Of a DNA stretch of 64,000 nucleotides, positions 1 to 10,025 are shown one piece after another. This DNA is from Eurosta solidaginis (taxonomy: Eukaryota > Arthropoda > Insecta > Diptera > Tephritidae), in contig NC_090322.1 in NCBI RefSeq assembly GCF_040869045.1, forward strand, positions 183,829,477-183,893,476, given 5' to 3'. The notes beneath the pieces were generated by a model. It did not search any database, had not been told where the DNA came from, and saw only the letters and a list, made by a program, of their open reading frames with translations. Every line of letters starts with the position of its first letter. Position 1 is the first letter of the stretch. Both the position numbers and the translations under genes were made by a program.

Positions 1-475
1 CGTAATCGCGCTGCTGCAACTTGTAAAATTAAATTGCTGCTAAAAATCGCATCCATTTTAGAGCGCCACTAGGCAAACAATAACAACAACAGTAACAATA
101 ACAATAATAAAAGTAGCCACAACAAGCATATCTTGTACATGCTACAACAGCTAATGAATCGAACGATCGCCAACATGCGATCTTGCAGCAAATGTGACTA
201 CTACTAAATGCGCAAGTTTGCCACACACGTACACTTGCATAAATCCATATAAAATCTATTCGGTGGGAGATGATATGGTGCAGTTGGATGTGCGTTTTGT
301 TGTTTTTTTTGCAGATTTTTACTTGCTTGTTAATATTATCGGCTTTCAACAGCCTCATGTAAGAATTACAGTTAGGAGGCAAAAGCAACAGACAGTTGAA
401 AAATATCTTCAATTTCCACTTGAAGCAGTTTCCTTATAAATTTCTGAAAAAATATATGAACAACACCAAACAGAA
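1..475. other. Non-coding DNA, no gene recognised
   Basis: No coding signal is visible. Positions 77-112 hold a degenerate AAC/AAT trinucleotide run. The open frames crossing this stretch are cysteine/tyrosine-rich low-complexity products with no recognisable domain. Confidence 0.6.
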
Positions 476-2152
476 CAAGTAAGGAAGGCTAAGTTCGGGT
501 GTAACCGAACATTATATACTCAGCTGAGAGCTTTGGAGACAAAATAAGGGAAAATCAGCATTTAGCAAAATGAACCTAGGGTAACCCTGGAATGTGTTTG
601 TATGACATGTGTATCAAATGAAAGGTGTTAATGATTATTTAAAACGTAGTGGGCCTTAGTTCTATAGGTGGACGCCTTTTCGAGATATCGCAATAAGGGT
701 GGACCAGGGGTGACTCTAGAATGTGTTTGTACGATATGGGTATCAAATTAAAGGTATTAATGAGAGTTTTATAAGGGAGTAGCCCTTAGTTGTATATGTG
801 AAGGCGTTTTCGAGATATCGACCAAAATGTGGACCAGGGTGACCCAGAACATCTTCTGTCGGGTACCGCTACTTTATTTATGTATGTCATACCACGAACA
901 GTATTCCTGCCAAGATTCCAAGGGCTTTTGATTTCGCCCTGCAGAACTTTTTCATTTTCTTCTACTTAATATAGTAGGTTTCACACCCATTTTACAAAGT
1001 TATATTTTGCGTCAATAAACCAATCCAATTACCATGTTTCATCTCTTTTTTCATATTTGGTACAGAATTATGGCATTTTTTCATTTTTCGTAATTTTCGA
1101 TAAAAAGTGGGCGTGGTCATAGTCGGATTTCGGCCATATTATATACATATAACAAGATAAAGTGACTTCAGATAAGCATGTGAACTAAGTTTAGTTAAGA
1201 TATATCGTTTTTTGCTCAAGTTATCGTGTTAACGGCCGAGCGGAAGGACCGACGGTCGACTGTGTATAAAAACTGGGCGCGGCTTCAACCGATTTCGCCC
1301 ATTTTCACAGAAAACAGTTATCGTGATAGAGTCTATGTCCCTACCAAATTTCACAAGGATTGGTAAATTTTTGTTCGACTTATGGCATTAAAAGTATTCT
1401 AGACGAATTAAATGAAAAATGGCTGAGTTACGCCCATTTTGAAATTTTCTTTTATCTTTGTATTTTGTTGCACCATATCATTACTGGAGTCGAATGTTGA
1501 CATAATTTACTTTTATACTGTAAAGATATTAAATTTTTTGTTAAACTTTGACTTTAAAAAAAATTTTTTTTCGATTTAGCTAATTTTTATTTAACACACA
1601 TATAGTAATAGGAGTAACGTGCCTACCAAATTTCATCATGATATCTTCAACGAATGCCAAATTACAGCTTGCAAAACTTTTAAATTACCTTCTTTTAAAA
1701 GTGGGCGGTGCCACGCCCATTGTCCAAAATTTTTCTAATTTTCTATTTTGAGTCATAAGGTCAACGCACCTACCAAGTTTCATCGCTTTATCCGTCTTTG
1801 GTAATGAATTATCGCACTTTTTCTGTTTTTCGAAATTTTCGATACCGAAAAAGTGGGCGTGGTTGTAGTCCGATTTCGTTCATTTTAAATAGCGATCTGA
1901 GATGAGCGCTCAGGAACCTACATACCAAATTTCATCAAGATACCTCAAAATTTACTCCAAGTTATCCTGTTTACAAACGGACGGACAGACGGACGGACGG
2001 ACGGACATGGCTAAATGAATTTCTTTCTTCACTCAAATCATTTTGATATATAGAAGTCTATATCTGTCTCGATTAGTTTATGCCTTTACGGATTACCGTT
2101 ATGCGAACAAAGTTAATATACCCTGTGAGCTCTGCTCAGCTGAGTATAAAAA
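476..2152 (-). mobile_element. Helitron/Helentron-like non-autonomous element, family A, copy 1
   Basis: Orientation is given with the hairpin at the 3' end. Read on the plus strand, it starts CAAGTAAGGAAGGCTAAG, then has a hairpin (GTTCGG-TGTAA-CCGAAC class, 495-511) and TATACTCAGCTGAG. It ends CTCAGCTGAGTATAAAA at 2136-2152, so the subterminal inverted repeat is tatactcagctgag/ctcagctgagtata. The core has about two 130-bp units (GTATCAAA boxes at 611 and 740). The rest repeats the phrases 'gtgggcg' and 'cacgcccat' and has a GGAC run before CATGGCTAAAT near 2006. No coding capacity and no target duplication are visible. Subterminal inverted repeats plus one 3' hairpin and a tandem core are the known layout of DINE-1/Helentron-type elements; the class assignment is inference. 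Confidence 0.75.
600..850 (-). repeat. About two units of a 130-bp tandem repeat inside family A copy 1
   Basis: Recurring phrases are 'gtatcaaat', 'aaaggt(g/a)ttaatga', 'tataggtggacgcctttt' and 'gaccaggggtgactctaga'. Box spacing is 129 bp. The same unit is present about eight times in the copy at 16.8-17.8 kb. Confidence 0.75.
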
Positions 2153-2552
2153 TGCCGAGGCAATTTTTATCAAATTTCGTCAATTAAATTCTTCTTTTTT
2201 TATTTCCGACATTCCGAGTTTTGTAACTGAAACTATGCGAACCAGCATGTATGAAAAACGTTTTCAAAGAATTTCGAAAACTCGAGATAAATTTACGAAA
2301 ACTTCGAACTTTTTATTTAGAGTTCTCTGATTATTTTTGAGTAAACAGAAAAAAAAAAAACTAAAAAACACGCCGTAGCACAGAGGTTCGTGTCTCCGCT
2401 ATTAAGCGCAACTCGTTTTGGAGCGAGTTATTTAACCACTGCTGCGAGTCTTCCATAATTGCGGCTAGATGGGTCTAACTCTCCTTTGCGCGTCTAGCCT
2501 AGAGAGTTGCAAACAAGCATACATACAAGTGAAGCTAATATAAGCACCTTAA
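2153..2552. other. Non-coding spacer
   Basis: No gene is recognised. A poly-A run (about 2349-2360) precedes a higher-GC stretch (2370-2515) that resembles a decayed repeat but could not be assigned. Confidence 0.5.
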
Positions 2553-2907
2553 AAAGTACGCGGTTCTAAAAAAGTACCCGGATTCGAAAAACAGCCGTTA
2601 AAAAAAAAATATTCGCTTCTGAGGAAGTACCAGAATCCGAAAATGTACCCGGTTTCAAAAAAGTACCCCGAGTCGAAATAGTACCCAGAATAGAAAAGCT
2701 ACCCGGATCCCGAAAAAGTACCTGGTTCTAAGAAGTACACAGATCCAAAAAGGTACCGCATCTAAAAAGTAACCATATGGGAACAGTACCGGATTTTCAA
2801 AAGTACCCAGTTTTGAAAGAGTATCTGCATCCGAAAAATGACCCGGTTTAAAAAAAAAATAGTCGGTTTTGAAGAAGTACCCGGATTCGGAAAAGTACAA
2901 TATTACT
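2553..2907. repeat. Minisatellite, 17-19 bp unit
   Basis: About nineteen degenerate units with consensus AAAAAGTACCCGGATTCG follow one another, varying between 17 and 19 bp, with two units expanded by A-runs. A minus-strand open frame across it (2655-2963) is a by-product of the repeat and reads as Y/F-rich periodic peptide; it is not called as a gene. Confidence 0.85.
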
Positions 2908-2931
2908 AGTATTTTTCGTTCATTATGTTTT

Positions 2932-2992
2932 AGGTCACCCCTCGGCAGTGGTTTTGCAAACACTCCCGGTGTGTTTCTGCCAAATATTCACT
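2932..2992 (+). mobile_element. SINE-1 fragment (middle part)
   Basis: The phrase 'cccctcggcagtg-ttt-gcaa-c-ctcc-ggtgt-tttct-cca' matches the body of the fuller SINE-1 copy at 19466-19512. Neither the tRNA-like head nor the 3' end is present here. Confidence 0.5.
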
Positions 2993-3205
2993 CACACACA
3001 AACATTTTTCGGACTGGGTAATTGGGTTTTTGCCTGACAATTTTTCCAAGATTTGTATGCATTTTAAAGCTAAGCTCACACTAAAACATACAGGGATTAT
3101 GAATTACATACGCTTGAAGGACCAGACAAAGAAATAAAAAAATTGCATTTCAACACATTGGCATAATTAGCTATGCCACTCACTCTTTCATTTATTTACG
3201 CACAA

Positions 3206-3213
3206 GTTGTAAG
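3206..3213. repeat. hAT target-site duplication, left (GTTGTAAG)
   Basis: Eight bases identical to 5849-5856, directly abutting the terminal inverted repeat. An 8-bp duplication is the hAT superfamily signature. Confidence 0.85.
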
Positions 3214-5848
3214 TAGGGCTGCCAACTTGAAAATATTCCAAAACCGGAGATTTAAGTTTCGAAAATGGCTAAATATGAAAATCAAACTAACACTTTATCT
3301 CAGACGTTCATGAAAACCGGTTTTATTTTGTCTAAATATAAGTCTTCTAAAACCGTGTTATAAATTCAAAGACATTTTACTTTCGTGTAGATAAACACAT
3401 ATTTATGCATATTCAGTCATGTATATTTATTAAAACAAAATTATTTAAATAAACGAAAACATTTTAACAATTCAAAAAAATACTTTTGTAACTATTTGGC
3501 GTAATTTTTAATTTTTAAATCCGTATTTCTCAGTTTTCTGAGATAATTTTAAAAGGGTTTGTTGTGCAGGTTGTCTCAAAAAGTTTAGGAATTCTCGGCA
3601 TGTCATTTTTTAATTTATTTTAATCATTAATTCTGCCTCGACCATATCTACTGACATGCAGTTTCGCTCATTAGTCCATAAATTTCCCATTAATGAGAAA
3701 ACACGCTCCACAAAATCGTTACGTATAGGTATAGATAAAATAGTCCCGATAACTTCTGGAAGCTCAGAGAAATCGGTACTTTTGAATAACCGAACCCATT
3801 TTAAATCGACTGGGATTACTAAAACATCTATTGATTGAATAAATTGGGAGTGTATTTCCTTTAATTTTCTAACGTCATCGTCATTAATATATTTTAAGCC
3901 AAGTACCTCCACTGCCTTGAGCGCATCGTCGTATGTAACCACATTGGTTAAGTCAAATCTGCTAAATAACTTGAAAACCGAATTTTCAAAATCATAATAT
4001 TGAACTAAGTATTTTATTGTCTTTTTGTATACTTCATTAGCATCATTCTTGAATTTTTCTTGGTCTGAATTGTCCAGAAATTTTAAGTTCCTCATGACTT
4101 TGGCTCCAAAAAAACTGATCTAGTTGTCGGTCTTGTATTTTAGACTTAACGCTAACAAGAATAGAATGTAAGTCGGCTGACGTAACAGTATTTTTCTCAA
4201 GTGCCAATATTGCCTCTGTCATAATATTCAAATAATGATGCGTAAAGTAAACATTCTGAAAGCGTAAGTTTTGAAGATAAATTTCCGACATAATCATAAT
4301 TACTGCCTTGTACGAACTGCCATATAACCGGATGACATTTACATTCCCCCCGGCTTTTAAAATACATCGATATGGCAGGCCACGATTGTATTAAGCGATC
4401 AACAGCTTTGCCTAAAGTAAGCCATCTGGTCGGTCCGTGCCGAATAACTTTTCTGTACTCAATTTCAAAATCTTCTAAATGGTTTCTAGTTCTTTGGTGC
4501 GCTTTGCACTATTCGAAAACTCGGCGTAAACTCTCAAAACTAAGTTTTCAACATCAAAACACAATGTCTTCATAGAAATTCTTGCAGCATTATGGGGGAC
4601 ATGACAATTTCAATTTGCCTGTACCACTTTTGTATCATGAAACTTATTTGTAATTTTTTGGTACACAGAATTACGTACACCATAATTTACTGAGACATTA
4701 TATGCAGAAAACGCAGAAACTTGGTTTGTACTTAAATTATATTTTTCTAGGAACTTTTCTATATTTTAAAAAATATTTGATGAAGTTTCCTCTGCGTCTT
4801 CAAAAAAATCCATAAGTTTATTTTGAATACCTTTATCACAGTGAAAATAACGAACAACAATTGGATACATTTTTTGAGATCCTCTATTTGAAGCATCTAT
4901 AGCTATAGAAAAGTGAACTTGTGGACGACTAATTTTCAAGTCTTGCAAAGTGGATTTAATTGAACAGGGGGCAAGAACCTTTAAAGCAATTGATTCAGCT
5001 TTAGTTCTTCCACAGTGAACTTTTTGAGCAGATGATGAGTCTGAATATATTAGTGCATTCAACTTGATTCCGCAATCAGTACTGAAATAACTGAGACTGT
5101 GATTTATAGCATGGTAGATAGAACATACTTCTATAATAGCTACCTTCATTTCTTCAGAAGAGTTTTTCTGTGGCATAAATGCTGTCATTAAAGAGTTTGC
5201 ATCCACGGTCCTAACGTTTTTTTTTTATGATTTTCACTTCCAATGTGCTTAGATAGGGCATTTTCGCCATCCCATTTTACTGTAAAACTTAAGTTACAGA
5301 AAATACAATTCGCAGGTTTTTCATCGACTTTTCGAATCCACTTTTTGTATTTCTCATTTTCTAGCCACGACTGTTGAAAAACACAATCATATTTTTATAT
5401 TCTACGGTATTTTTTATATCTGTCGGTATAAAGAATGTTCGCATATGACTCGGTTATTCGATTCCAATTTGTTTATTTCTTTGTTCCAATTCCAGTGTCC
5501 TATGAAGGTTTTATTAAGTCTGTTCTTAAGGTGACTCAGTATCGCTCAAGGTCGCCCAAAACTACATTTTCAAGTTTTATCAAATTAAAAATATGAAATT
5601 CATTTTGGACCGCGCAATATCTGTTACAAGTGTATTTTTCTCACTTATTTTATTGAAATAACTATTTTTTTATTTTTTTTTTATTTAAACTATAGCAAAT
5701 GCCTGAACCTCAGAAAGTTATGTGCAAATATTAAGTTTTGAAATAACACCCCCCTAAATCCGGAGAAATACGTCCGAAAACCGGAGACCGGAGACACCAA
5801 CCTCAAAACCGGAGTCTCCGGTCGAAAACCGGAGGGTTGGCAGCCCTA
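3214..5848 (-). mobile_element. hAT-superfamily DNA transposon, degenerate but with intact ends
   Basis: The ends are a perfect 13-bp inverted repeat, TAGGGCTGCCAAC at 3214-3226 and GTTGGCAGCCCTA at 5836-5848, flanked on both sides by the 8-bp duplication GTTGTAAG. Total length is 2635 bp. Just inside both ends there are repeated 'aaccggag' motifs, densest at 5765-5835, which may be subterminal transposase-binding repeats. The interior carries a decayed hAT transposase on the minus strand (separate entry). A 2.6-kb length with one transposase fits an ancestrally autonomous hAT. It is now dead because of frameshifts and stops, but the ends are still legible. Confidence 0.93.
3610..5387 (-). 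pseudogene. hAT transposase remnant with BED-type zinc finger and hATC domain
   Basis: Reading from the 5' end (about 5387), the first block is a BED-like zinc finger with C-x2-C (CIFC) and H-x5-H (HIGSENH) at about 5385-5230. A run of ten A/T at 5217-5226 shifts the frame. The next block (5206-4766) contains an IDASN motif, a likely first catalytic Asp of the RNase H-like fold. A stretch at 4620-4300 with NCHVPHNAARISMKT fits the hAT C-x2-H region but has in-frame stops. The last blocks (4297-4043 and 4095-3610) end in a hATC dimerisation domain (VERVFSLMGNLWTNER and following). At least three frame breaks make it non-functional. Related BED-hAT proteins do the cut-and-paste transposition of the element. 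Confidence 0.88.
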
Positions 5849-5856
5849 GTTGTAAG
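5849..5856. repeat. hAT target-site duplication, right (GTTGTAAG)
   Basis: Identical to 3206-3213, immediately outside the right terminal inverted repeat. Confidence 0.85.
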
Positions 5857-5990
5857 CCCTATTTTGCAAACACGCGGCAGTGACAGCCCGCATCGGGAAA
5901 AAGTCTTGCCTTACCATAATGACATAAATTTCTACAGAACATAGGCAAAACAACTTGAATTTTAAACAAAATTAATATTATAAAAAAAAA

Positions 5991-6167
5991 CAAGTAAGAA
6001 AGTCTAAGATCGGGTGAAACCGAACATTATATATACAGCTGTGCACTTGAGACACTGTTGTTGTTTACTCTACCACGATTAAAAACTATTAATAAATTTA
6101 TAAAATAAATATTAAAACTAAATACGAGTATATTGGTTAATTTTAACAAGCACAGCTGGGTATAACA
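5991..6167 (-). mobile_element. Short Helitron/Helentron-like element, family C
   Basis: It starts CAAGTAAGAAAGTCTAAG, then an imperfect hairpin (atCGGgtgaaaCCGaac) and TATACAGCTGTGC. It ends GCACAGCTGGGTATAA near 6166, so the subterminal inverted repeat is tatacagctgtgc/gcacagctgggtata. At under 180 bp it has the full terminal plan of families A and B with almost no interior, making it a minimal version. The truncated copy at 16.2 kb shares its 'acttgaNac-ctgttgttgttt' interior. Confidence 0.65.
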
Positions 6168-6468
6168 ACAATTTAAAAAAATAATACCAACAACTTACAA
6201 CCGAAAAACGAAGCAACAAATGAGGCACTTCATTTCAGATTGAATTCAATTGAATTTGAGTTGAGAACTAAGTTTTTAGCAAACCACTAAATAAGTATTT
6301 TTTCGTAATGAAGCTCACATTTGGATTTCGCTGCTATAAAAAATTTCGCCTAAAGTTGACTTTGTTGACTTACCAAGAACCCATTAATTATCTAAAATCA
6401 CTTGACCAAAAAAGTACTCTGACGATGGCACAGAACAGAATTCGACTTCCCACCAAACCAAAGTTAAA

Positions 6469-7877
6469 CAAGTAAGAACGGGACTGTCTTCGGCTGTGCC
6501 GAAGACTTCATACCTTTCATGAATGGGGCTGAACAATAATCTTATCCCGCTCGTAATCTCCGAATAATCGGATGTATAAGAAAAGAAATATATAGTGAAC
6601 AGATCTACATACCTTAACGATTTTTAAGATAAATATAAAATAAAAAATAGGTAGGTACTTTGTGTGAGGATCCAAAGTTTCAGGTTTTTTGTGGTCTGCG
6701 TGTAAAAACTATGACTACGAATCACGTATTTCAACAATATATGACGTAAGCGTAACTATTTGATGAAATTTGATGAATTTTGAAGCTTCTAGCCGTAAAA
6801 AGGGGGCAAAAATTAGAGTTTATATGGGGTATATAATATATATACCACCGATCTCTATGATTTTTTCAGACAACAATATATGCTATATACGTAAGCATTT
6901 TGTGAACTTTGAAGCTTGCAGCTGTTAAAACGGGGCAGAAATTGTGCAAAGTTTCTTATCTGAACAATCGGTTGTATGAGATATATACTATATATACAAC
7001 CGATCTCTATGATTTTTTCAGACAACAATATATGCTATATACGTAAGCAATCGGTGAAATTTGAAGCTTATAGCTGTTAAAATGGGGTAGAAATTGCGAA
7101 AAGTTTCTTATCTGAACAATCGGTTGTATGAGATATATACTATATATACAACCGATCTCTACGATTTTTTCAGACAACAATATATGCTATATACGTAAGT
7201 ATTCGGTGAAATTTGAAGCTTCTAGCTGTTAAAATGGGGCTAAAATTTTCGAAAATATATATATATATACTATATATACCACCATATATATACTATATAT
7301 ACCACCGATCTTTATGATTTTTTCAGACAACAATATATGCTATATACGTAAGCATTCGTTGAAATTTGAAGCCTCTAGCTCTTAAAATAGGGCAGTAATT
7401 ACGAAAAGTTCCTTATCTGAACAATCGTTTGTGGGGGATATATACTATATATACGACCGATCTCATCAATTTTTTCAGGCAACAATACGTGCAATATACG
7501 AAAGTATATGGTGAAGTTTGAAGCTTCAATCTGTTAAATTGGGTAAGATATTACAAAAATCCTCTTTTTCTGAAAAATCGGTTGTATGGAGGATATATGC
7601 TATAGTGGTCCGATCCGGTCGGTTCCGACAAATGTCTAATCGGACACCCAAATACACCCGCTCACCAAATTTTATCAAGATATCTCAAAAATTGAGGGAC
7701 TAGTTTGCATACAAACAGACAGACGGACAGACGGACATGGCTAAATCAACTCAGCTCTTCAACCTGATTATTTCGGTATACTTAATGGTGGGTCTATCTA
7801 TTTTCCTTTAAGGACTTACAATTTTCGGTTTCGTGACGAAATTAATATACCATTTCATTTTCATGAAAGGTATAAAA
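6469..7877 (-). mobile_element. Helitron/Helentron-like non-autonomous element, family B, copy 1
   Basis: On the plus strand it starts CAAGTAAGAACGGGACT, then a GC hairpin (GTCTTCGGC-TGT-GCCGAAGAC, 6485-6505), then CATACCTTTCATGAA. It ends TCATGAAAGGTATAAAA at 7861-7877, giving the subterminal inverted repeat tacctttcatga/tcatgaaaggta. The core is a 152-bp tandem repeat (separate entry). A GGAC/GACA run and CATGGCTAAAT near 7736 match the equivalent position in family A. It has no coding capacity. The sequence differs from family A almost everywhere except this plan. A second copy enters the window at 63345. Confidence 0.78.
6855..7470 (-). repeat. 152-bp tandem repeat core of family B
   Basis: The box 'ctatgattttttcagacaac' or a close variant recurs at about 6855, 7007, 7159, 7312 and 7463, giving a 151-153 bp period over five units. 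Each unit also carries 'tatatgctatatacgtaag', 'gaagctt', 'agctgttaaaatggggc' and TATA-rich palindromic ends. Confidence 0.88.
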
Positions 7878-8749
7878 AGGGGAAAATGTTGGCAAAATTA
7901 TTTAACTAATACCAATTTAAACTCAATTTTTTTTAACCGCGTAAGGAAACTAATTCTTTTTTTAAGTTTGTTGGGTTGCTTGCACATCATCGCCTTTTAA
8001 CACTCATTCTCATACATCAACATGTCGTTGACAGTTCATTTAAATGTGGCAATTGACAATCTAAATACATGTTCGTGAGGCAAAAGTGCTGCAAGGTGCA
8101 ACAATGCAATGCGTGCCACAGGTGAGAGAGAACATGAATTATTTTACTATTTTATGGCACTGTGATGCCGCACCCTGTTGAGCTTGCAGCAGCTTTTGAT
8201 GTGCTAAACCACTTTTTTTGCGCTGTTTATTGTTACCTTGATTTGGCCTTATCAATGGTATTTAATCAAAAGTTTTAATTTCATAGCAATTGAGACAAGC
8301 GTTTAATAGTTTTTAATTTTCAACGGGAATAACTATAATGATTATTGTTGGCATTGTTGTCGCCAATTTTTTAATGCGATTTCGTGCACTTTTTTTGCTT
8401 TGCTATTTATCTTTTGTGATTGATGGCAGTTGATTTAATTTGTAACAGCCAAGATACAAAAATGCCAAAGAAAAGAGGGTGTTTTTATAATAATTTTCGT
8501 AAATTTTAATAAGTTTTACACGCGTTTGAAAATAATCTATTTACTAAAATGTTATATTTTATTATTATACCTATATAAAAAACTGAAAAGAATTAAACAT
8601 ACTGACTGATATTATGGCTATTTCGTTTCTGTCAAAGATTTCTTCAGATATCTTTGTATCTTAAATTAGAAGTCATATTCTTGAGATTCGAACTCGAATT
8701 GTAATCTGTTTATATACTGCTTCAGTTTTTTCTGTGGTTATTCGGTTTA
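7878..8749. other. Non-coding DNA
   Basis: No gene or recognisable repeat. A B-box-like GATTCGAAC near 8682 is isolated and not enough for a SINE call. Confidence 0.5.
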
Positions 8750-9300
8750 ATTTGTTTAATATTAAAAATATTTTTTTTATTATACTTGTTTTTTCTATTT
8801 TGATTTTATTTTATTAGATACAAATTTTTTTGTTTTCATTGTTTTATTTTTAAATTTTTATATATTTTATTTGTTTTCATTTATTTTTATTTTTAGGCTT
8901 ATACTAGCCTTTGGCCGCACCTTGAATGCTGCTCAATTCAGTTATTTCTGTGGTTGTTCTCTTTATTCTGTTTATTTTTTAAATTTTATTATTATTTTAT
9001 TGTTTTTTTTATATATATTTTTAATTTTTCTATATATTTTTTATTTGTTAAATTTTTTTCAAATATTTTTTGTTGTTTTAATTATTCTAAATATTTCATT
9101 AGCTTGTTATTTCTTTTACTTCTCTATTTCGTTTTATTCTTCAATTTTTTACAATTTTTTTTTTTATTTATTTATTGTTTTGTTTCACAAAATTTGTCTT
9201 TATTGTTACTAATTTTTGTTTTATATTCTTTTATTTATAGTTTAATTTTATTTTTTTACATATTTTTTGTTTTTCTTTTTCTAATAAATTTTCTTGACAC
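8750..9300. other. T-rich strand-asymmetric tract
   Basis: The plus strand is strongly T over A with frequent T3-T8 runs. Overlapping plus-strand open frames (8871-9319) encode only F/Y/I/L-rich low-complexity peptide, as expected from T-rich DNA, and are not called. Confidence 0.7.
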
Positions 9301-9657
9301 AGAGCTGGAAATTCGTTGAGTGGATAGGAGCTTTCACAATGAACTAGTTATTGCGTTATTCATTACTTCCCACAGGGAACATTCGCTTTGTAGCCAATAT
9401 ATATATATAATATATTATAACGTACCCTGAACTAATCTTATTCTTCTTCTTATTTTATGGACAAATAAAATAATAAAAAAAATTCTTAACTTATTTTAGG
9501 ATAAATTTTAAATATTTAACGAGCTCGAGGCCATATACATATATATCAGATTAAAACCAGGATAGATTTTATATATATGTATATATATTAAATTTTCTTT
9601 AGTCGATATTTCGATATATTTAAAATTTATAAATCTAAGGCCGAAAATAATCAGAAG

Positions 9658-9773
9658 ATATGTTGAACTTTAGCTGGCTCGAGGTCAATAGAACTACGTT
9701 GAATAAAACCACAGGTTTTTTGACTAATTTATTCCAATATATTTCGGTTATTCCGCGCTAAAGTTCAACATAT
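9658..9773. repeat. 17-bp perfect inverted repeat around an 82-bp spacer
   Basis: ATATGTTGAACTTTAGC at 9658-9674 is the reverse complement of 9757-9773. 'aatcagaagata' precedes the left arm and recurs after the right arm at about 9810. This may be a small fold-back element; no target duplication is obvious. Confidence 0.65.
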
Positions 9774-9934
9774 TTACATATAAAAAGGTCGCTAAAAACA
9801 TTCAGTTAATCAGAAGATAATTATTTTAGGAATAAAATAATTAAAAAATAATGTTTAATTTACATGCGAAGTATGTGATGTGTAGAAGAATATATGCAAA
9901 AGAAGGCAATTGTGAAAAACTTTACAACAACTAA

Positions 9935-10025
9935 GGCTTGACGTAGCTGAATGCGTTTGTAACCATTTCAACTATCGTAGGAGTGCGGGTTCGACTCCCA
10001 CTCCCGGGAGAAAAGGCTTTGAAGA
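9935..10025 (+). mobile_element. tRNA-like SINE head (candidate)
   Basis: A B-box-like GGTTCGACTCC at 9988-9998 sits inside a GC-rich T-arm-like palindrome (gagtgcgggttcgactcccactc). 'gtagctgaatgcg' about 40 bp upstream can serve as an A box. It does not fold as a clean tRNA, so a SINE or tRNA pseudogene is more likely than a functional tRNA. Confidence 0.35.

Noticed and set aside
2655..2963. 102-residue open frame with periodic Y-F-x motif
   Set aside because: It is the minisatellite at 2553-2907 read on the minus strand; no start context or homology.
8676..8700. B-box-like sequence (GAGTTCGAATC on the minus strand)
   Set aside because: Isolated; no A box at the proper distance and no second copy.
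8871..9319. Two overlapping hydrophobic open frames that look like membrane proteins
   Set aside because: T-rich DNA inevitably encodes F/L/I/Y; composition alone explains them.
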